From Porticoccaceae bacterium (lineage in GTDB: Bacteria; Pseudomonadota; Gammaproteobacteria; Pseudomonadales; Porticoccaceae), in assembly GCA_902557735.1 (NCBI GenBank), contig CACEBC010000004.1, forward strand, positions 35,447-99,446: a DNA stretch of 64,000 bases. Reading direction: 5' to 3'. Shown in pieces: positions 16,595 through 25,200 of this stretch. The notes beneath the pieces are model-generated. The model was not told the origin of the DNA. It saw only the letters and a program-made list of their open reading frames with translations, and made no database searches. Numbering within the stretch: the stretch's first letter is position 1; every line of letters begins with the position of its first letter. A program made the position numbers and the translations under genes.

Positions 16595-17050
16595 TTACCG
16601 CAGAATACGAGTTATTTGTTCTCTTATGACTAAATCATTAGCGTCATTTAAAATGTCGGTTACAATTTCATAAAAAATGAGCGGGCCCGATCGCCCCTCC
16701 TTTTCATAGATTGCGCTTAAAGTTCGGGTAGCTGTAAGCCAATCTCCCGGAAACACGTCCTTTAAATAGTCGATCTTGAGTCCTCCTGCCATTTGTCGCT
16801 TAAGAGGGAATTTCGGTAGAAGTTTGTCAATAAATACTCCATCAGGTTCCAACTCTTCAATTGGCACGAGCTCCCAAAACAGGGGCACATGAAACATAGG
16901 GGGGGCCATATCTCCTCGGAGATATTTTTCCTGTCGATTACCCGTTGCTATGGAATATTTCCGGATATCTCTGCGGGTCACTAGCTCTCTTTTAGAGTCG
17001 CTTTTTTTACCGACAAAGCTCATTATTTTTTGTGTTAGTAGCTTACTCAT
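16595..17050 (-). CDS. FAS1-like dehydratase (MaoC N-terminal-type hot dog)
   Basis: A 151-residue protein resembling the N-terminal half of two-hot-dog MaoC hydratases (PF13452 type): FVGKKSDSKRELVTRRDIRKYSIATGN followed by PLKRQMAGGLKIDYLKDVFPGDWL. Members often lack catalytic residues and pair with a MaoC subunit. ATG 17050 is chosen because it overlaps the ligase stop as ATGA and has an AGGGAAGG just upstream; the frame stays open to 17071 inside the ligase gene. Confidence 0.85.
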   Translation of the reverse strand: MSKLLTQKIMSFVGKKSDSKRELVTRRDIRKYSIATGNRQEKYLRGDMAPPMFHVPLFWELVPIEELEPDGVFIDKLLPKFPLKRQMAGGLKIDYLKDVFPGDWLTATRTLSAIYEKEGRSGPLIFYEIVTDILNDANDLVIREQITRILR

Positions 17051-18600
17051 TTCCTTCCCTGCTGCTGCCAATATGAGTCTCTTAGATCGCGCTTTAAAAT
17101 TTTTCCAGTTGGTGCTTTTGGCAAACTATCAACAAACTCAACTGATTGCGGTTTTTGATAGCTAGCTAAATGGTCTCTAGCAGTGGCTATAATTTCATCT
17201 TCGGAGGCGGTTTTTCCCGGTTTTAGGACAACCACGGCATGCACAGATTCTCCCCATTTGTTGCTCGGTATGCCGATTACTGCGGATTCTAGTACTGCCG
17301 GATGCTGATGAATCGCCGCCTCGACTTGAGCGCTATAGATGTTCTCGCCCCCAGATATGATCATATCTTTAGCTCGGTCTACAATATATATGTAACCTGC
17401 ATAATCCCAGACAGCCAAGTCGCCAGTCCACATCCACCCATCCTTAATGGTTTCAGATGTAAGCTCTGGTTGTTGCCAGTAACCAATCATGTTTGCCTCA
17501 GACTTGACTATGATCTCTCCAATTGACTCCCCATCTTTGGGCAAAGAATTCCCCTGTGGGTCAACGATTCTAATCGAGGTTACGTATCCTTCTCTGCCGC
17601 AAGACGCAAGTCTTTCAGGATTTTCTCCTGCAATGGAACTGCTATGATCTTCCTGAGAGAGGAAACTCATAGTTGTTCCCTCAGTCTGCCCATAACCTTG
17701 AATCAGCGTGCATGGAAATGATTTTAGTGCCGCTTTTACCACTTCGGGAGGCATTGGCCCGCCGCCATATTGGATATTGCGAAGGCTACTAAGATCATAT
17801 TGCTCAAAATTATCTACCGCCATCATCCAATTTAGCATTGTCGTAATACCGAGGAACGCGCTTACTTTTTCGCTCTGAATTACCTCTAAAGCGAGTTTTG
17901 CTTCGAAATTGATCAACACCACTGGGCACCCGTGCGACATATAGTTGATTGCTAGAACAATGGGTATATGAAACATTTGACCTGTGAGCATATACACGTC
18001 AGTAGGGACAACACGTTCAGCCACCGTTTGATTAAGCATCCCCATGTAAACAGACTTGTGACTATGCAAAGCTCCTTTGGATCTTCCAGTGGTTCCTCCG
18101 GTATATAAGATCATTACCGGATCCTCATCACCAACATGCTTTGCTTCCGCGGGTTCAGTGGAGTCTGAATCTCGAAGCAGCAATTCATATGAGCTTTCAC
18201 TACCATGATTAAATGCCAAGAGCTTATTAATCTGAATAGTCGCTGTGAGACGCTCCGATAACTTACTGTAGTCCTCTGAGCAAATCAAAATAGAGGGTGA
18301 TGCATCCTCAATGATTTGCAGCAGCTCTTGCTCTCCAAGCCTCCAGTTCAGTGGCTGACAGATCAGACCAACTCTTGCGCAGGCAAAAAATATTTCCATG
18401 TACTCGATACAATTCTTTGAAAGAACCGCAACTCGGTCACCTTTCTTTACGCCTAGGAAGGTTGTAAGTCCATTTGCTAATCTGCAAACGCGTTCCTCTA
18501 ACTCTCCAAAAGTCATCCTACGTTTGTTAGGAATGTCTATTAGTGCTTCGCTATCGGACGACCGGAGCGCCGACTTTAGAGGGATATGTCCTATGTTCAC
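17047..18600 (-). CDS. Acyl-CoA synthetase (AMP-forming, ANL family)
   Basis: A 517-residue adenylating enzyme. The AMP/P-loop motif ILYTGGTTGRSKGA is near residue 165, GYGQTEGT near 300, the hinge region WTGDLAVWDYAGYIYIVDRAKDMI near 400, and the C-terminal catalytic Lys in PKAPTGKILKRDL near 505. It activates a carboxylic acid to its CoA thioester and likely starts the pathway of this operon. It begins 2 nt after the NTF2-like gene and overlaps the next gene by ATGA. Confidence 0.9.
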   Translation of the reverse strand: MNIGHIPLKSALRSSDSEALIDIPNKRRMTFGELEERVCRLANGLTTFLGVKKGDRVAVLSKNCIEYMEIFFACARVGLICQPLNWRLGEQELLQIIEDASPSILICSEDYSKLSERLTATIQINKLLAFNHGSESSYELLLRDSDSTEPAEAKHVGDEDPVMILYTGGTTGRSKGALHSHKSVYMGMLNQTVAERVVPTDVYMLTGQMFHIPIVLAINYMSHGCPVVLINFEAKLALEVIQSEKVSAFLGITTMLNWMMAVDNFEQYDLSSLRNIQYGGGPMPPEVVKAALKSFPCTLIQGYGQTEGTTMSFLSQEDHSSSIAGENPERLASCGREGYVTSIRIVDPQGNSLPKDGESIGEIIVKSEANMIGYWQQPELTSETIKDGWMWTGDLAVWDYAGYIYIVDRAKDMIISGGENIYSAQVEAAIHQHPAVLESAVIGIPSNKWGESVHAVVVLKPGKTASEDEIIATARDHLASYQKPQSVEFVDSLPKAPTGKILKRDLRDSYWQQQGRK

Positions 18601-18602
18601 TT

Positions 18603-19079
18603 CTAATAGGCCTTATCGAGGTCCAAATGCCGTTTTACTATTTTCCATTCGCCCTCAGCGCGCGCGACGGTATCCGAATAAACCCCAGCAGAGATTATGT
18701 TTATTTGGTGATTCTCAGTCGCCAGCAAAGTAAGATTCGATTTCACTTGAATGGCCCCGCCGGAGTCTGTGGTGGAGTCATCGGAGGTCTCATAGAAAAT
18801 ATTTGATATAATATGCCGACGCTTATCTATTTGCTGCTCCAATGAGTCAGTTATCAATTTCATTACTGCAGATCGGGGTTGAAACGGACCCACCAATTCT
18901 CCTTTAGCGATGCGCAAGCTAAAACTTGCATTTTCACTGAAACATTTTTCCAGCATATTGATGTCGGGGTGATCATACCCATAAGCAGCCCGAGCTAAAA
19001 GTTCGTTAATTTGGAGCTTATCTTTTGCAGCTATTTGTTTATTATCTGTCATTATTATTCGGGTCCTCGGGAGGCTCAT
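18603..19079 (-). CDS. SnoaL/NTF2-like protein, first gene of operon
   Basis: A 158-residue NTF2-fold protein related to SnoaL_4/ring-hydroxylating dioxygenase beta-like proteins (IAAKDKLQINELLARAAYGYDHPDINMLEKCFSENA start; VARAEGEWKIVKRHLDLD end). The start may be ATG 19079 or the internal ATG 19052; neither has a strong Shine-Dalgarno. As leader gene of the ligase-to-Rieske operon it might be a small isomerase or a partner subunit of the oxygenase; function is not shown by sequence. Confidence 0.75.
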   Translation of the reverse strand: MSLPRTRIIMTDNKQIAAKDKLQINELLARAAYGYDHPDINMLEKCFSENASFSLRIAKGELVGPFQPRSAVMKLITDSLEQQIDKRRHIISNIFYETSDDSTTDSGGAIQVKSNLTLLATENHQINIISAGVYSDTVARAEGEWKIVKRHLDLDKAY

Positions 19080-19102
19080 TAACTTTTCACTCTATTTTAA
19101 TT

Positions 19103-19117
19103 TTGAATATTGTTCAA
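19103..19117. promoter_or_regulatory. Inverted repeat between TetR gene and catabolic operon
   Basis: TTGAA-TATTG-TTCAA is a perfect 5-bp dyad in the 169-bp divergent region. TetR-family repressors often bind dyads between their gene and the target operon, so it is a candidate operator. The short arms make chance occurrence possible. Confidence 0.3.
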
Positions 19118-19248
19118 TGCCTTTTCACTGATTAATTGCTCGTGATAAGGTTTAATTTTCTCATGCGGTGATCTTCAGATAGCACTGTTCGGGAGAGTCG
19201 TTGAATGGTAGACTCTTTCAAGTACTTATTTCTCAGCGTTATTATCAA

Positions 19249-19905
19249 ATGTCCACACTCCCTGTCGCAAATTCCAGTCGTCCTAAAGCTAAAAGCCACT
19301 TGCCTCCGTCTAATGCAGTGTCCAGGAGCGCAGACCGGAAAAGAATCATTTTCCGAGCGCTACATGATTGCATTTTGAAGAAAGGTTATGTTAAGACAAC
19401 GCTCGCCGATATTGCATCAGAATCAGGCATGTCTGCCAGTCATCTTCTCTACTACTTTAGGGGTAAAGAAGCAATGTTGGAACAATATTTTGCCGACGTC
19501 TCCGTTATGTTTCTGGATAATATTGGTCGCATATTAGAGGAACCGGTTGATGCGCAATTAATACTCCTGGCAGATTTCTGGTTTAATAATGAAGCTAATA
19601 CCAAGCAGGAGATTGGCTTTATGCTCGAATGCTTTGGAGTTGCGGTAAATGACGCTGCACTATTGAACATAAAAATTTCATTTGATGCCAAATTCAAAGA
19701 GCAACTTGGAAATTTCCTGACAGAAATATCTCACGGTGAGAGATCGTTTCCTGCTGGGCGTGCCTCAGACTTGGCTGAAGTCGTTTACGCTCTGATCATT
19801 GGTCTTCGGTCTGCAGTTTATTTCAATGCCGAACTCGGGCTGGAAGCAGCACATGGGTTGTTTTGTACCACAGTACTTGATCTGATCAGCATTGACTCGT
19901 CATAG
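19249..19905 (+). CDS. TetR-family transcriptional regulator
   Basis: A 218-residue regulator with the TetR N-terminal helix-turn-helix (IIFRALHDCILKKGYVKTTLADIASESGMSASHLLYYFRGKEAML) and an all-helical C-terminal ligand-binding domain ending in a YALIIGLRSAVYF helix. ATG 19249 is the likely start; the frame is open to TTG 19201. It is divergent from the seven-gene operon at 13194-19079 and is therefore its likely local regulator, possibly sensing an acyl-CoA intermediate (inference). Confidence 0.85.
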   Translation: MSTLPVANSSRPKAKSHLPPSNAVSRSADRKRIIFRALHDCILKKGYVKTTLADIASESGMSASHLLYYFRGKEAMLEQYFADVSVMFLDNIGRILEEPVDAQLILLADFWFNNEANTKQEIGFMLECFGVAVNDAALLNIKISFDAKFKEQLGNFLTEISHGERSFPAGRASDLAEVVYALIIGLRSAVYFNAELGLEAAHGLFCTTVLDLISIDSS

Positions 19906-19932
19906 TATTTGGGTAACCAATATTTAAAATAT

Positions 19933-20877
19933 TTATTTTCTGCTCAAAACACTATCCATCCATTTATGAACGTCCAGACAAACATCGCGGCGGTTTATTT
20001 CATTTAATATTTCATGCCGACATCCTCGGTGAAGAGTGATTTTTACATCTTCCACTCCTGACTCCGTCAACCTGCAAAAAAGTTCCTGAACTTTCTTTCC
20101 ATTTGCTCCGACGGGATCTCGGTCTCCAGAGATTAGATAAAATGGTATTTTTGGATGGATTTTGACGAAAGACTTTCTTTGAAACATTTGGATGAGTCCA
20201 TTTATGAAATCCACCCATGATTGGGTCGTAAGCGGGAATCCGCAGAGGGGATCCGCCACATATTCTAAAACTTTAGATTTGTCGCGAGAAAGCCAGTCAG
20301 CTTCTGTTTTATAGGGTTTAAACGATCGATTAAAATTGCCAAAACTCAGATAATGGAGCATTTTGCTGGGATTTCTTGGTCCAAGACATGCGCGCTCTAA
20401 GTGGGCGATTGCCGATGCCGATAAGTAGCTTGCACTACAAGCATACCATGACCCTGAAAGAATAATGCCTGCCACTAAGGTTCTTAATTCGTGTGCGTAG
20501 TTTTGACAAAGAGCGAGAGACATTGCCGCTCCCATGCTATGCCCTAAAATAAATGGTTTGAGTCTGTTTGTTCGGCTGATGTTCCTTAGAAGTTCCATTT
20601 GATCTTGCAAAAGGCGTTGCCATCCGCCCTGATCTGCTAGGTGGGCGATGCTGCCGGATGAGGCACCGGTCTGGCCATGCCCTCGGTGATCATCAGCCGT
20701 GACCATATAGCCCGCATTATTAAAAAACGTTGCTACCTCTTCATAGCGACGCGCATGCTCGCTCATCCCATGAATGATATGAATCCACCCTTTGGGCCTC
20801 TCTGGTATCCAAGAATAATAGTGAAGAGTGTTTTCATCGCAATCATTGCTTTGTACATTTAACGTTAATTCTTTCAT
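19933..20877 (-). CDS. Alpha/beta hydrolase, monoacylglycerol lipase/lysophospholipase type
   Basis: The 314-residue hydrolase has the Hydrolase_4 pattern: HIIHGMSEHARRY (oxyanion region), DHRGHGQTG, nucleophile S114 in GHSMGA, acid in ISGDRDPVG and catalytic His in GCRHEIL near residue 283. No signal peptide, so it is cytoplasmic. It probably cleaves carboxyl esters of fatty or cyclic acids; convergent with the TetR gene. Confidence 0.88.
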   Translation of the reverse strand: MKELTLNVQSNDCDENTLHYYSWIPERPKGWIHIIHGMSEHARRYEEVATFFNNAGYMVTADDHRGHGQTGASSGSIAHLADQGGWQRLLQDQMELLRNISRTNRLKPFILGHSMGAAMSLALCQNYAHELRTLVAGIILSGSWYACSASYLSASAIAHLERACLGPRNPSKMLHYLSFGNFNRSFKPYKTEADWLSRDKSKVLEYVADPLCGFPLTTQSWVDFINGLIQMFQRKSFVKIHPKIPFYLISGDRDPVGANGKKVQELFCRLTESGVEDVKITLHRGCRHEILNEINRRDVCLDVHKWMDSVLSRK

Positions 20878-21007
20878 TGATCTGCGCCGTATGATTACAT
20901 GTGCTTTGTTTATGCGTGCAAAAAGGAATTCGCAACCATTATAATTTTGTCACAGACAGCCTATACTTTTCAGCTTTTTGAAGTTTTTGAGTAATTAAAG
21001 AGTTACT

Positions 21008-21847
21008 ATGAAGTCAAGAAAGATCACCACTATTGACACGCCCTATGTCGGGATTGGAGAGGCAGACTACCAGAAGGAGAAAAGGCGTTTACAAATAGAG
21101 CTGCTGAAAATACAGCAACGGGTGATCAAGAATGGCTCCAGGTTGGCTATAGTTTTTGAAGGTCGAGATGCTGCGGGTAAGGGATCGACAATAAAACGAT
21201 TCGTGGAAAACCTTATGCCGAAGCATCTTAACGTGGTTGCCCTCGGGGTCCCCACCAGCGCCGAGTCCAAATATTGGTTTCACCGATATCAGCAGCACTT
21301 TCCTCATGAGGGCAATATCACCTTTTTTGACCGCTCGTGGTATAACCGAGCGTTGATTGAACCAACCATGGGTTATTGCGCGGAAAATCGTTACAAATAC
21401 TTTATGAGGAAGGTGCTGAAATGGGAACACGATCTAATAGATAGGGGATTGTTATTGACGAAATTTTATTTGTCGATTGATCGCGATACTCAACTATATC
21501 GATTCGAAGACCGTCTCAAGGACCCATTGACATATTGGAAGTTTTCGGAGAACGATTTATTCGCTAGAAAAAAGTGGGAGATTTTTACACATTTTAAAGA
21601 GCAAATGTTTAAACATACTTCCTCCGAGAAGTCACCTTGGGTAGTGATATCTGCAAACAAAAAGCGTGAAGCACGCTTGACAGCTATGTTATATTTAGTT
21701 CGCGTTTACGGGCGGTCAGTGTTCGAGCCTTTGACTGGTGAAGACGTCGAAGACAATTATAGCATCAGGATTAATGGCATTAGATTTACAGAGCTCAGCT
21801 TACAGCAATTGGCTGTTCTCAAAGATCTAAGGGATTCCGGAAGTTAA
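21008..21847 (+). CDS. ppk2: Polyphosphate kinase 2 (PPK2)
   Basis: A 279-residue PPK2-family P-loop kinase: Walker A GRDAAGKG (52-59), FDRSWYNR Walker B/lid region (107-114), and KFYLSIDRDTQLYRFEDRLKDPLTYWKFSENDL lid segment, all hallmarks of single-domain PPK2. Such enzymes transfer phosphate between polyphosphate and nucleotides (NDP or NMP according to class); class cannot be settled here. It is followed after 6 nt by a Nudix gene in the same direction. Confidence 0.92.
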   Translation: MKSRKITTIDTPYVGIGEADYQKEKRRLQIELLKIQQRVIKNGSRLAIVFEGRDAAGKGSTIKRFVENLMPKHLNVVALGVPTSAESKYWFHRYQQHFPHEGNITFFDRSWYNRALIEPTMGYCAENRYKYFMRKVLKWEHDLIDRGLLLTKFYLSIDRDTQLYRFEDRLKDPLTYWKFSENDLFARKKWEIFTHFKEQMFKHTSSEKSPWVVISANKKREARLTAMLYLVRVYGRSVFEPLTGEDVEDNYSIRINGIRFTELSLQQLAVLKDLRDSGS

Positions 21848-21853
21848 AATGCA

Positions 21854-22384
21854 TTGAATGCTCAGAATACTACCATCAAGCTGCGCGACCGCAGCTTTAT
21901 TGAGATAAGTCTTATCGGAATATTGCCAAAAAATCTAATAGACACAGTGAACTTGCCGGTGGTGGAGTCTGCCGGCGGTCTAGTATGCAATCGCTGTCAT
22001 CATATTCTGCTTATTTTTAAACGGGGCAAATGGGATATGCCGAAAGGTCGAGTGGAAAACAAACAGTGTCGTGAGGAGAGTGCATTACGAGAGGTAAATG
22101 AAGAGACGGGTTTGGCTATTGAAAAATTAACTATAGAGGGTAAATTGGTATCCACTTGGCATACCACGAGGCATAATAATACCAAGTACCTGAAAAAGAC
22201 TCATTGGTTTCTAATGCGATATGACGGAGAGGACGATCAGACTCAACCGCAAGTAGAGGAGGGCATAATTGAGTGTCGCTGGGTGCATCTCAGTGATCTG
22301 CGGAGTTACAGGGAGTTGTTGCCCGTTCGGATTGACTATGTTGTTGATTTTTGGCACCAAAATCTAGCATATGTGCCAGTATGA
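21854..22384 (+). CDS. Nudix hydrolase
   Basis: The 176-residue protein carries a Nudix box at about 65-87 (GRVENKQ then REVNEETGL). The first conserved Glu of GX5E is Gln (Q71), while the REUXEE metal-binding core is intact. TTG 21854 seems to be the start because ATG codons nearby are out of frame; GGAAG in the end of ppk2 could serve as RBS. Co-transcription with ppk2 is likely and suggests work on nucleotide or polyphosphate-type substrates, which is inference. Confidence 0.82.
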   Translation: MNAQNTTIKLRDRSFIEISLIGILPKNLIDTVNLPVVESAGGLVCNRCHHILLIFKRGKWDMPKGRVENKQCREESALREVNEETGLAIEKLTIEGKLVSTWHTTRHNNTKYLKKTHWFLMRYDGEDDQTQPQVEEGIIECRWVHLSDLRSYRELLPVRIDYVVDFWHQNLAYVPV

Positions 22385-22444
22385 TTGAATAATTCGGCAG
22401 AATTAGCCAATGTGATGTAAAGGACCAACTGATTTAAAGATCAT

Positions 22445-23299
22445 CTATAGCAGGCTATGCCGTATGTATTCGCTCAGTCTCGTTGTGGCAGTATCATTAT
22501 TGCTTGAGGATCTTGTAGTCACACAGATATCTATTGATCCGAGAGCAGGGAGATTTGCCTCTGATTCGAGGATGATCAGGCGTGCCGGCACTGTAGATTT
22601 GGCGAGAACCGTAACACCGAGGCCGGCCTCTATGGCCGCTTGTATTCCGGAGAGATCAGGATTGGTGTGGGCCAGTCGCCATGGGCGACTGGCAGAGTTG
22701 AGCTGACTTATAGCTTTCTGTCGATAAATGCACCCGTCTTGGGCCAAAACTAGCGGTATCTCTTTTTGATTTTGTGTGCCGTGATTTGGACTCCCTACCC
22801 ACACCAGTTGATCACTTTTGATGTATCCCATTGGCCTATTTGATGATTGACTGTGAAGCGATAATGTCAAGTCAAAACGCTCTTGTTGAAATACAGAGAG
22901 CAAGTTCCTGCTCAAATCGCAAACAACCTCTAAAGCAACATTTGGATACGAACTTGAAAATCGACCTAAGATCGTCGGTAACAGAGTGGTGGCAAACTCG
23001 CTCGGCAATCCTAAGCATACGTGCCCCTGCAGCTCTGGTTGCCGAAATTCATTTAGTATTTCATCACTTAAAGAAAGAATTGTTCTAGCTCTCGGATATA
23101 ATTTAAGGCCAGCTTCCGAGGGTTTTAGACGTTTTTTAATTCGCAAAAATAGTCTCGTTTCCAGAAGCTCCTCAAGCCGTTTGATCTGAAGACTCGTGGC
23201 AGGTTGCGAGAGTCCTATGTGGTCTGCAGCGATGGTGACGCTGTCAGCGTCACACACGGCCACAAAAGTCCTCAGTGCGTCAATCGGGAGATTTCTCAT
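22445..23299 (-). CDS. LysR-family transcriptional regulator
   Basis: A 284-residue LTTR: N-terminal winged HTH (LRTFVAVCDADSVTIAADHIGLSQPATSLQIKRLEELLETRLFLR) followed by the periplasmic-binding-protein-like effector domain (HVCLGLPSEFATTLLP onward). It is divergent from the propeller gene at 23594 and may control it; an inverted repeat lies just upstream. Confidence 0.9.
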   Translation of the reverse strand: MRNLPIDALRTFVAVCDADSVTIAADHIGLSQPATSLQIKRLEELLETRLFLRIKKRLKPSEAGLKLYPRARTILSLSDEILNEFRQPELQGHVCLGLPSEFATTLLPTILGRFSSSYPNVALEVVCDLSRNLLSVFQQERFDLTLSLHSQSSNRPMGYIKSDQLVWVGSPNHGTQNQKEIPLVLAQDGCIYRQKAISQLNSASRPWRLAHTNPDLSGIQAAIEAGLGVTVLAKSTVPARLIILESEANLPALGSIDICVTTRSSSNNDTATTRLSEYIRHSLL

Positions 23300-23326
23300 G
23301 AAAATTTTTTATAAAAAAATAAAATT

Positions 23327-23346
23327 CAAATAAGCCTTATTATTTG
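23327..23346. promoter_or_regulatory. 7-bp perfect inverted repeat upstream of LysR gene
   Basis: CAAATAA-GCCTTA-TTATTTG lies 27 nt upstream of the lysR start codon, in the LysR/propeller divergent region. The site fits a LysR-type autoregulatory target in placement, although the region is A+T-rich and dyads arise easily there. Confidence 0.3.
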
Positions 23347-23593
23347 TAATTTAAACATAACATATTTCAGGTTGGTTTCAATCGCTATCATTGGCTATTT
23401 TCAGTGTCTTTGCATCTTTTAATCTCAGCAGCCCTATCCAGCTTAAAATTATGAAGTCGTTTTCTGCATCACCACTAAACAAAATCACCGTGACTTGTCT
23501 AAGGATTCAATCTGAAAGCACATAATTTATAATGAAGCGTTATCTTTAATCTTTCAATTTTGTTTGATTACGATCCTGCGAGGTGATTTCAGA

Positions 23594-24982
23594 GTGAATT
23601 TCTATTTGAGTATGTTTATGTTTTGTCTGGGCATAACTTTTCTATTCAGATCATTGTGGTCGTCGATTTTAAATGCGTTTTTACGGTTTTTTTCCCGGCA
23701 AAGAGTTTGTCAGGTCATTTTTCTTCTCGCTTTAGTTTGCAATCTTTACATCTTGAGAAATGATAATTGGATGGAATATACAGGAAGTTTGACCCTATTT
23801 GTCTTAACGGTTTTACTCCTATTGGCAAGCCTCCTAGCACTGATCGCAGAGCCGATGGTCCGCAGAATTGTTAACTTCGGCTCCAGGAACTATTGGTTTT
23901 TTGCACTTCCAAATTTCATTTTCTTGTGGACCATAGGATTTTGGTTATTGATTTGGTCATACATTGGGGAGGTTGAGGATTTAGGACCTTGCCTTCCAGA
24001 CGATAAACTCGGAGTGTTATGCGATATTTCGAATGCAGAGGATTTGATTGCTACTCCCGATCAGAGGTTCTTGATTGCACCTGAATTTGGTGGGATCGGG
24101 CCGCATCTGGTGCCCGAGGATCATCAAACGGGTCGGATCCTTATGATTGATTTGGATAGGGGTCAAGTGCAACCGGCTGTCATTGAATATGGTGAAAACA
24201 TTTGGGGCGATCGCGGCTGTTTGCGTCATAAAGAGACTTTGTTTTCGCCTCATGGGATGGATCTGAGAAGACGTCACGATAATTTATGGCAACTTGCAGT
24301 AATAAATCACTTTCCCAAAGAGTCAGTTGAGATGTTTGAATTATTGAAGAACGATGAGCATTGGGGGCTAGTCTGGCGGGGTTGTATCTCAGTTCCCCAG
24401 GTCAACTATCTGAATGACATTAGCCTAGCCTCAGATGGAAGTTTTTTCGTCTCGCATATGTATGACACCGATTTCTCGGCAAATGATGCACTGGTTGCAA
24501 GTCTTTTTAAAAATGTCACTGGTTATGCAATGCGGTGGGATTCTGAAAATGGTTTTTCCCAGGTGCCAAGTACTGAGGGCGCGCATCCGAACGGAATTAT
24601 ATACGATGATGTTCGCGGATTACTTTTTGTTGCCTACACCTTTGGTGACAAGATCGATGCGATTAATATGCTAAGTGGTAAGGTTGAGTCTAGTTTCAAC
24701 CTCAACAGCCCAGATAACATAGTGCTGAAGGATGGTACATTATGGATTACCAGTTGGGACCACTCCATTCAAGATATGGTCAGTTGTAAAGGAAAAACTC
24801 CTTGTACTTTGCCATTCTCAATTTATGCTCTTGAGCCAAATACCCTGAACCTAGTTAAAAAATGGCGTTTTCATCATACAACCACAGGGCTTCCGACAGT
24901 CGCATTGCCCACAAATCAGGGAGTTTGGATTGGTTCATCTCGAAGTGATAGGCTTGTGCATTTCGATTTGGAGTGGCCCTAA
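23594..24982 (+). CDS. Membrane-anchored SMP-30/paraoxonase-like beta-propeller protein
   Basis: A 462-residue protein with about four N-terminal membrane helices (residues 3-25, 35-50, 61-80, 100-125) and a periplasmic or cytoplasmic C-terminal six-bladed propeller. Propeller motifs like paraoxonase are visible: SPHGMDLR, YLNDISLASDGSFFVSH, GAHPNGIIYDD and LNSPDNIVLKDGTLWITSW, with Asn/Asp residues placed as calcium ligands. GTG 23594 follows GAGGTGAT at ideal spacing; an upstream TTG 23564 in frame has no RBS. Lactonase or arylesterase activity is inferred from family; the membrane anchor is unusual. Confidence 0.7.
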   Translation: MNFYLSMFMFCLGITFLFRSLWSSILNAFLRFFSRQRVCQVIFLLALVCNLYILRNDNWMEYTGSLTLFVLTVLLLLASLLALIAEPMVRRIVNFGSRNYWFFALPNFIFLWTIGFWLLIWSYIGEVEDLGPCLPDDKLGVLCDISNAEDLIATPDQRFLIAPEFGGIGPHLVPEDHQTGRILMIDLDRGQVQPAVIEYGENIWGDRGCLRHKETLFSPHGMDLRRRHDNLWQLAVINHFPKESVEMFELLKNDEHWGLVWRGCISVPQVNYLNDISLASDGSFFVSHMYDTDFSANDALVASLFKNVTGYAMRWDSENGFSQVPSTEGAHPNGIIYDDVRGLLFVAYTFGDKIDAINMLSGKVESSFNLNSPDNIVLKDGTLWITSWDHSIQDMVSCKGKTPCTLPFSIYALEPNTLNLVKKWRFHHTTTGLPTVALPTNQGVWIGSSRSDRLVHFDLEWP

Positions 24983-25200
24983 AACTACTCAGCAACGGCA
25001 TTCAGCGAGTAACTCATCAGATTTGTTTTCTCTGCAACGGAGTTTTTTCTGCTATTTTTTAAGGCGATGCGATTGCTTGTGCCTTAGGCACATCAGAGAG
25101 ACTTAGTGGGGTGTTTCTTGATTTATTTGCACAAGTATATAAAGCCACGCGGTTAGGAAAAGACCATTTCTGCGCCTCCTCCTAACCGACCGAAGTATTT

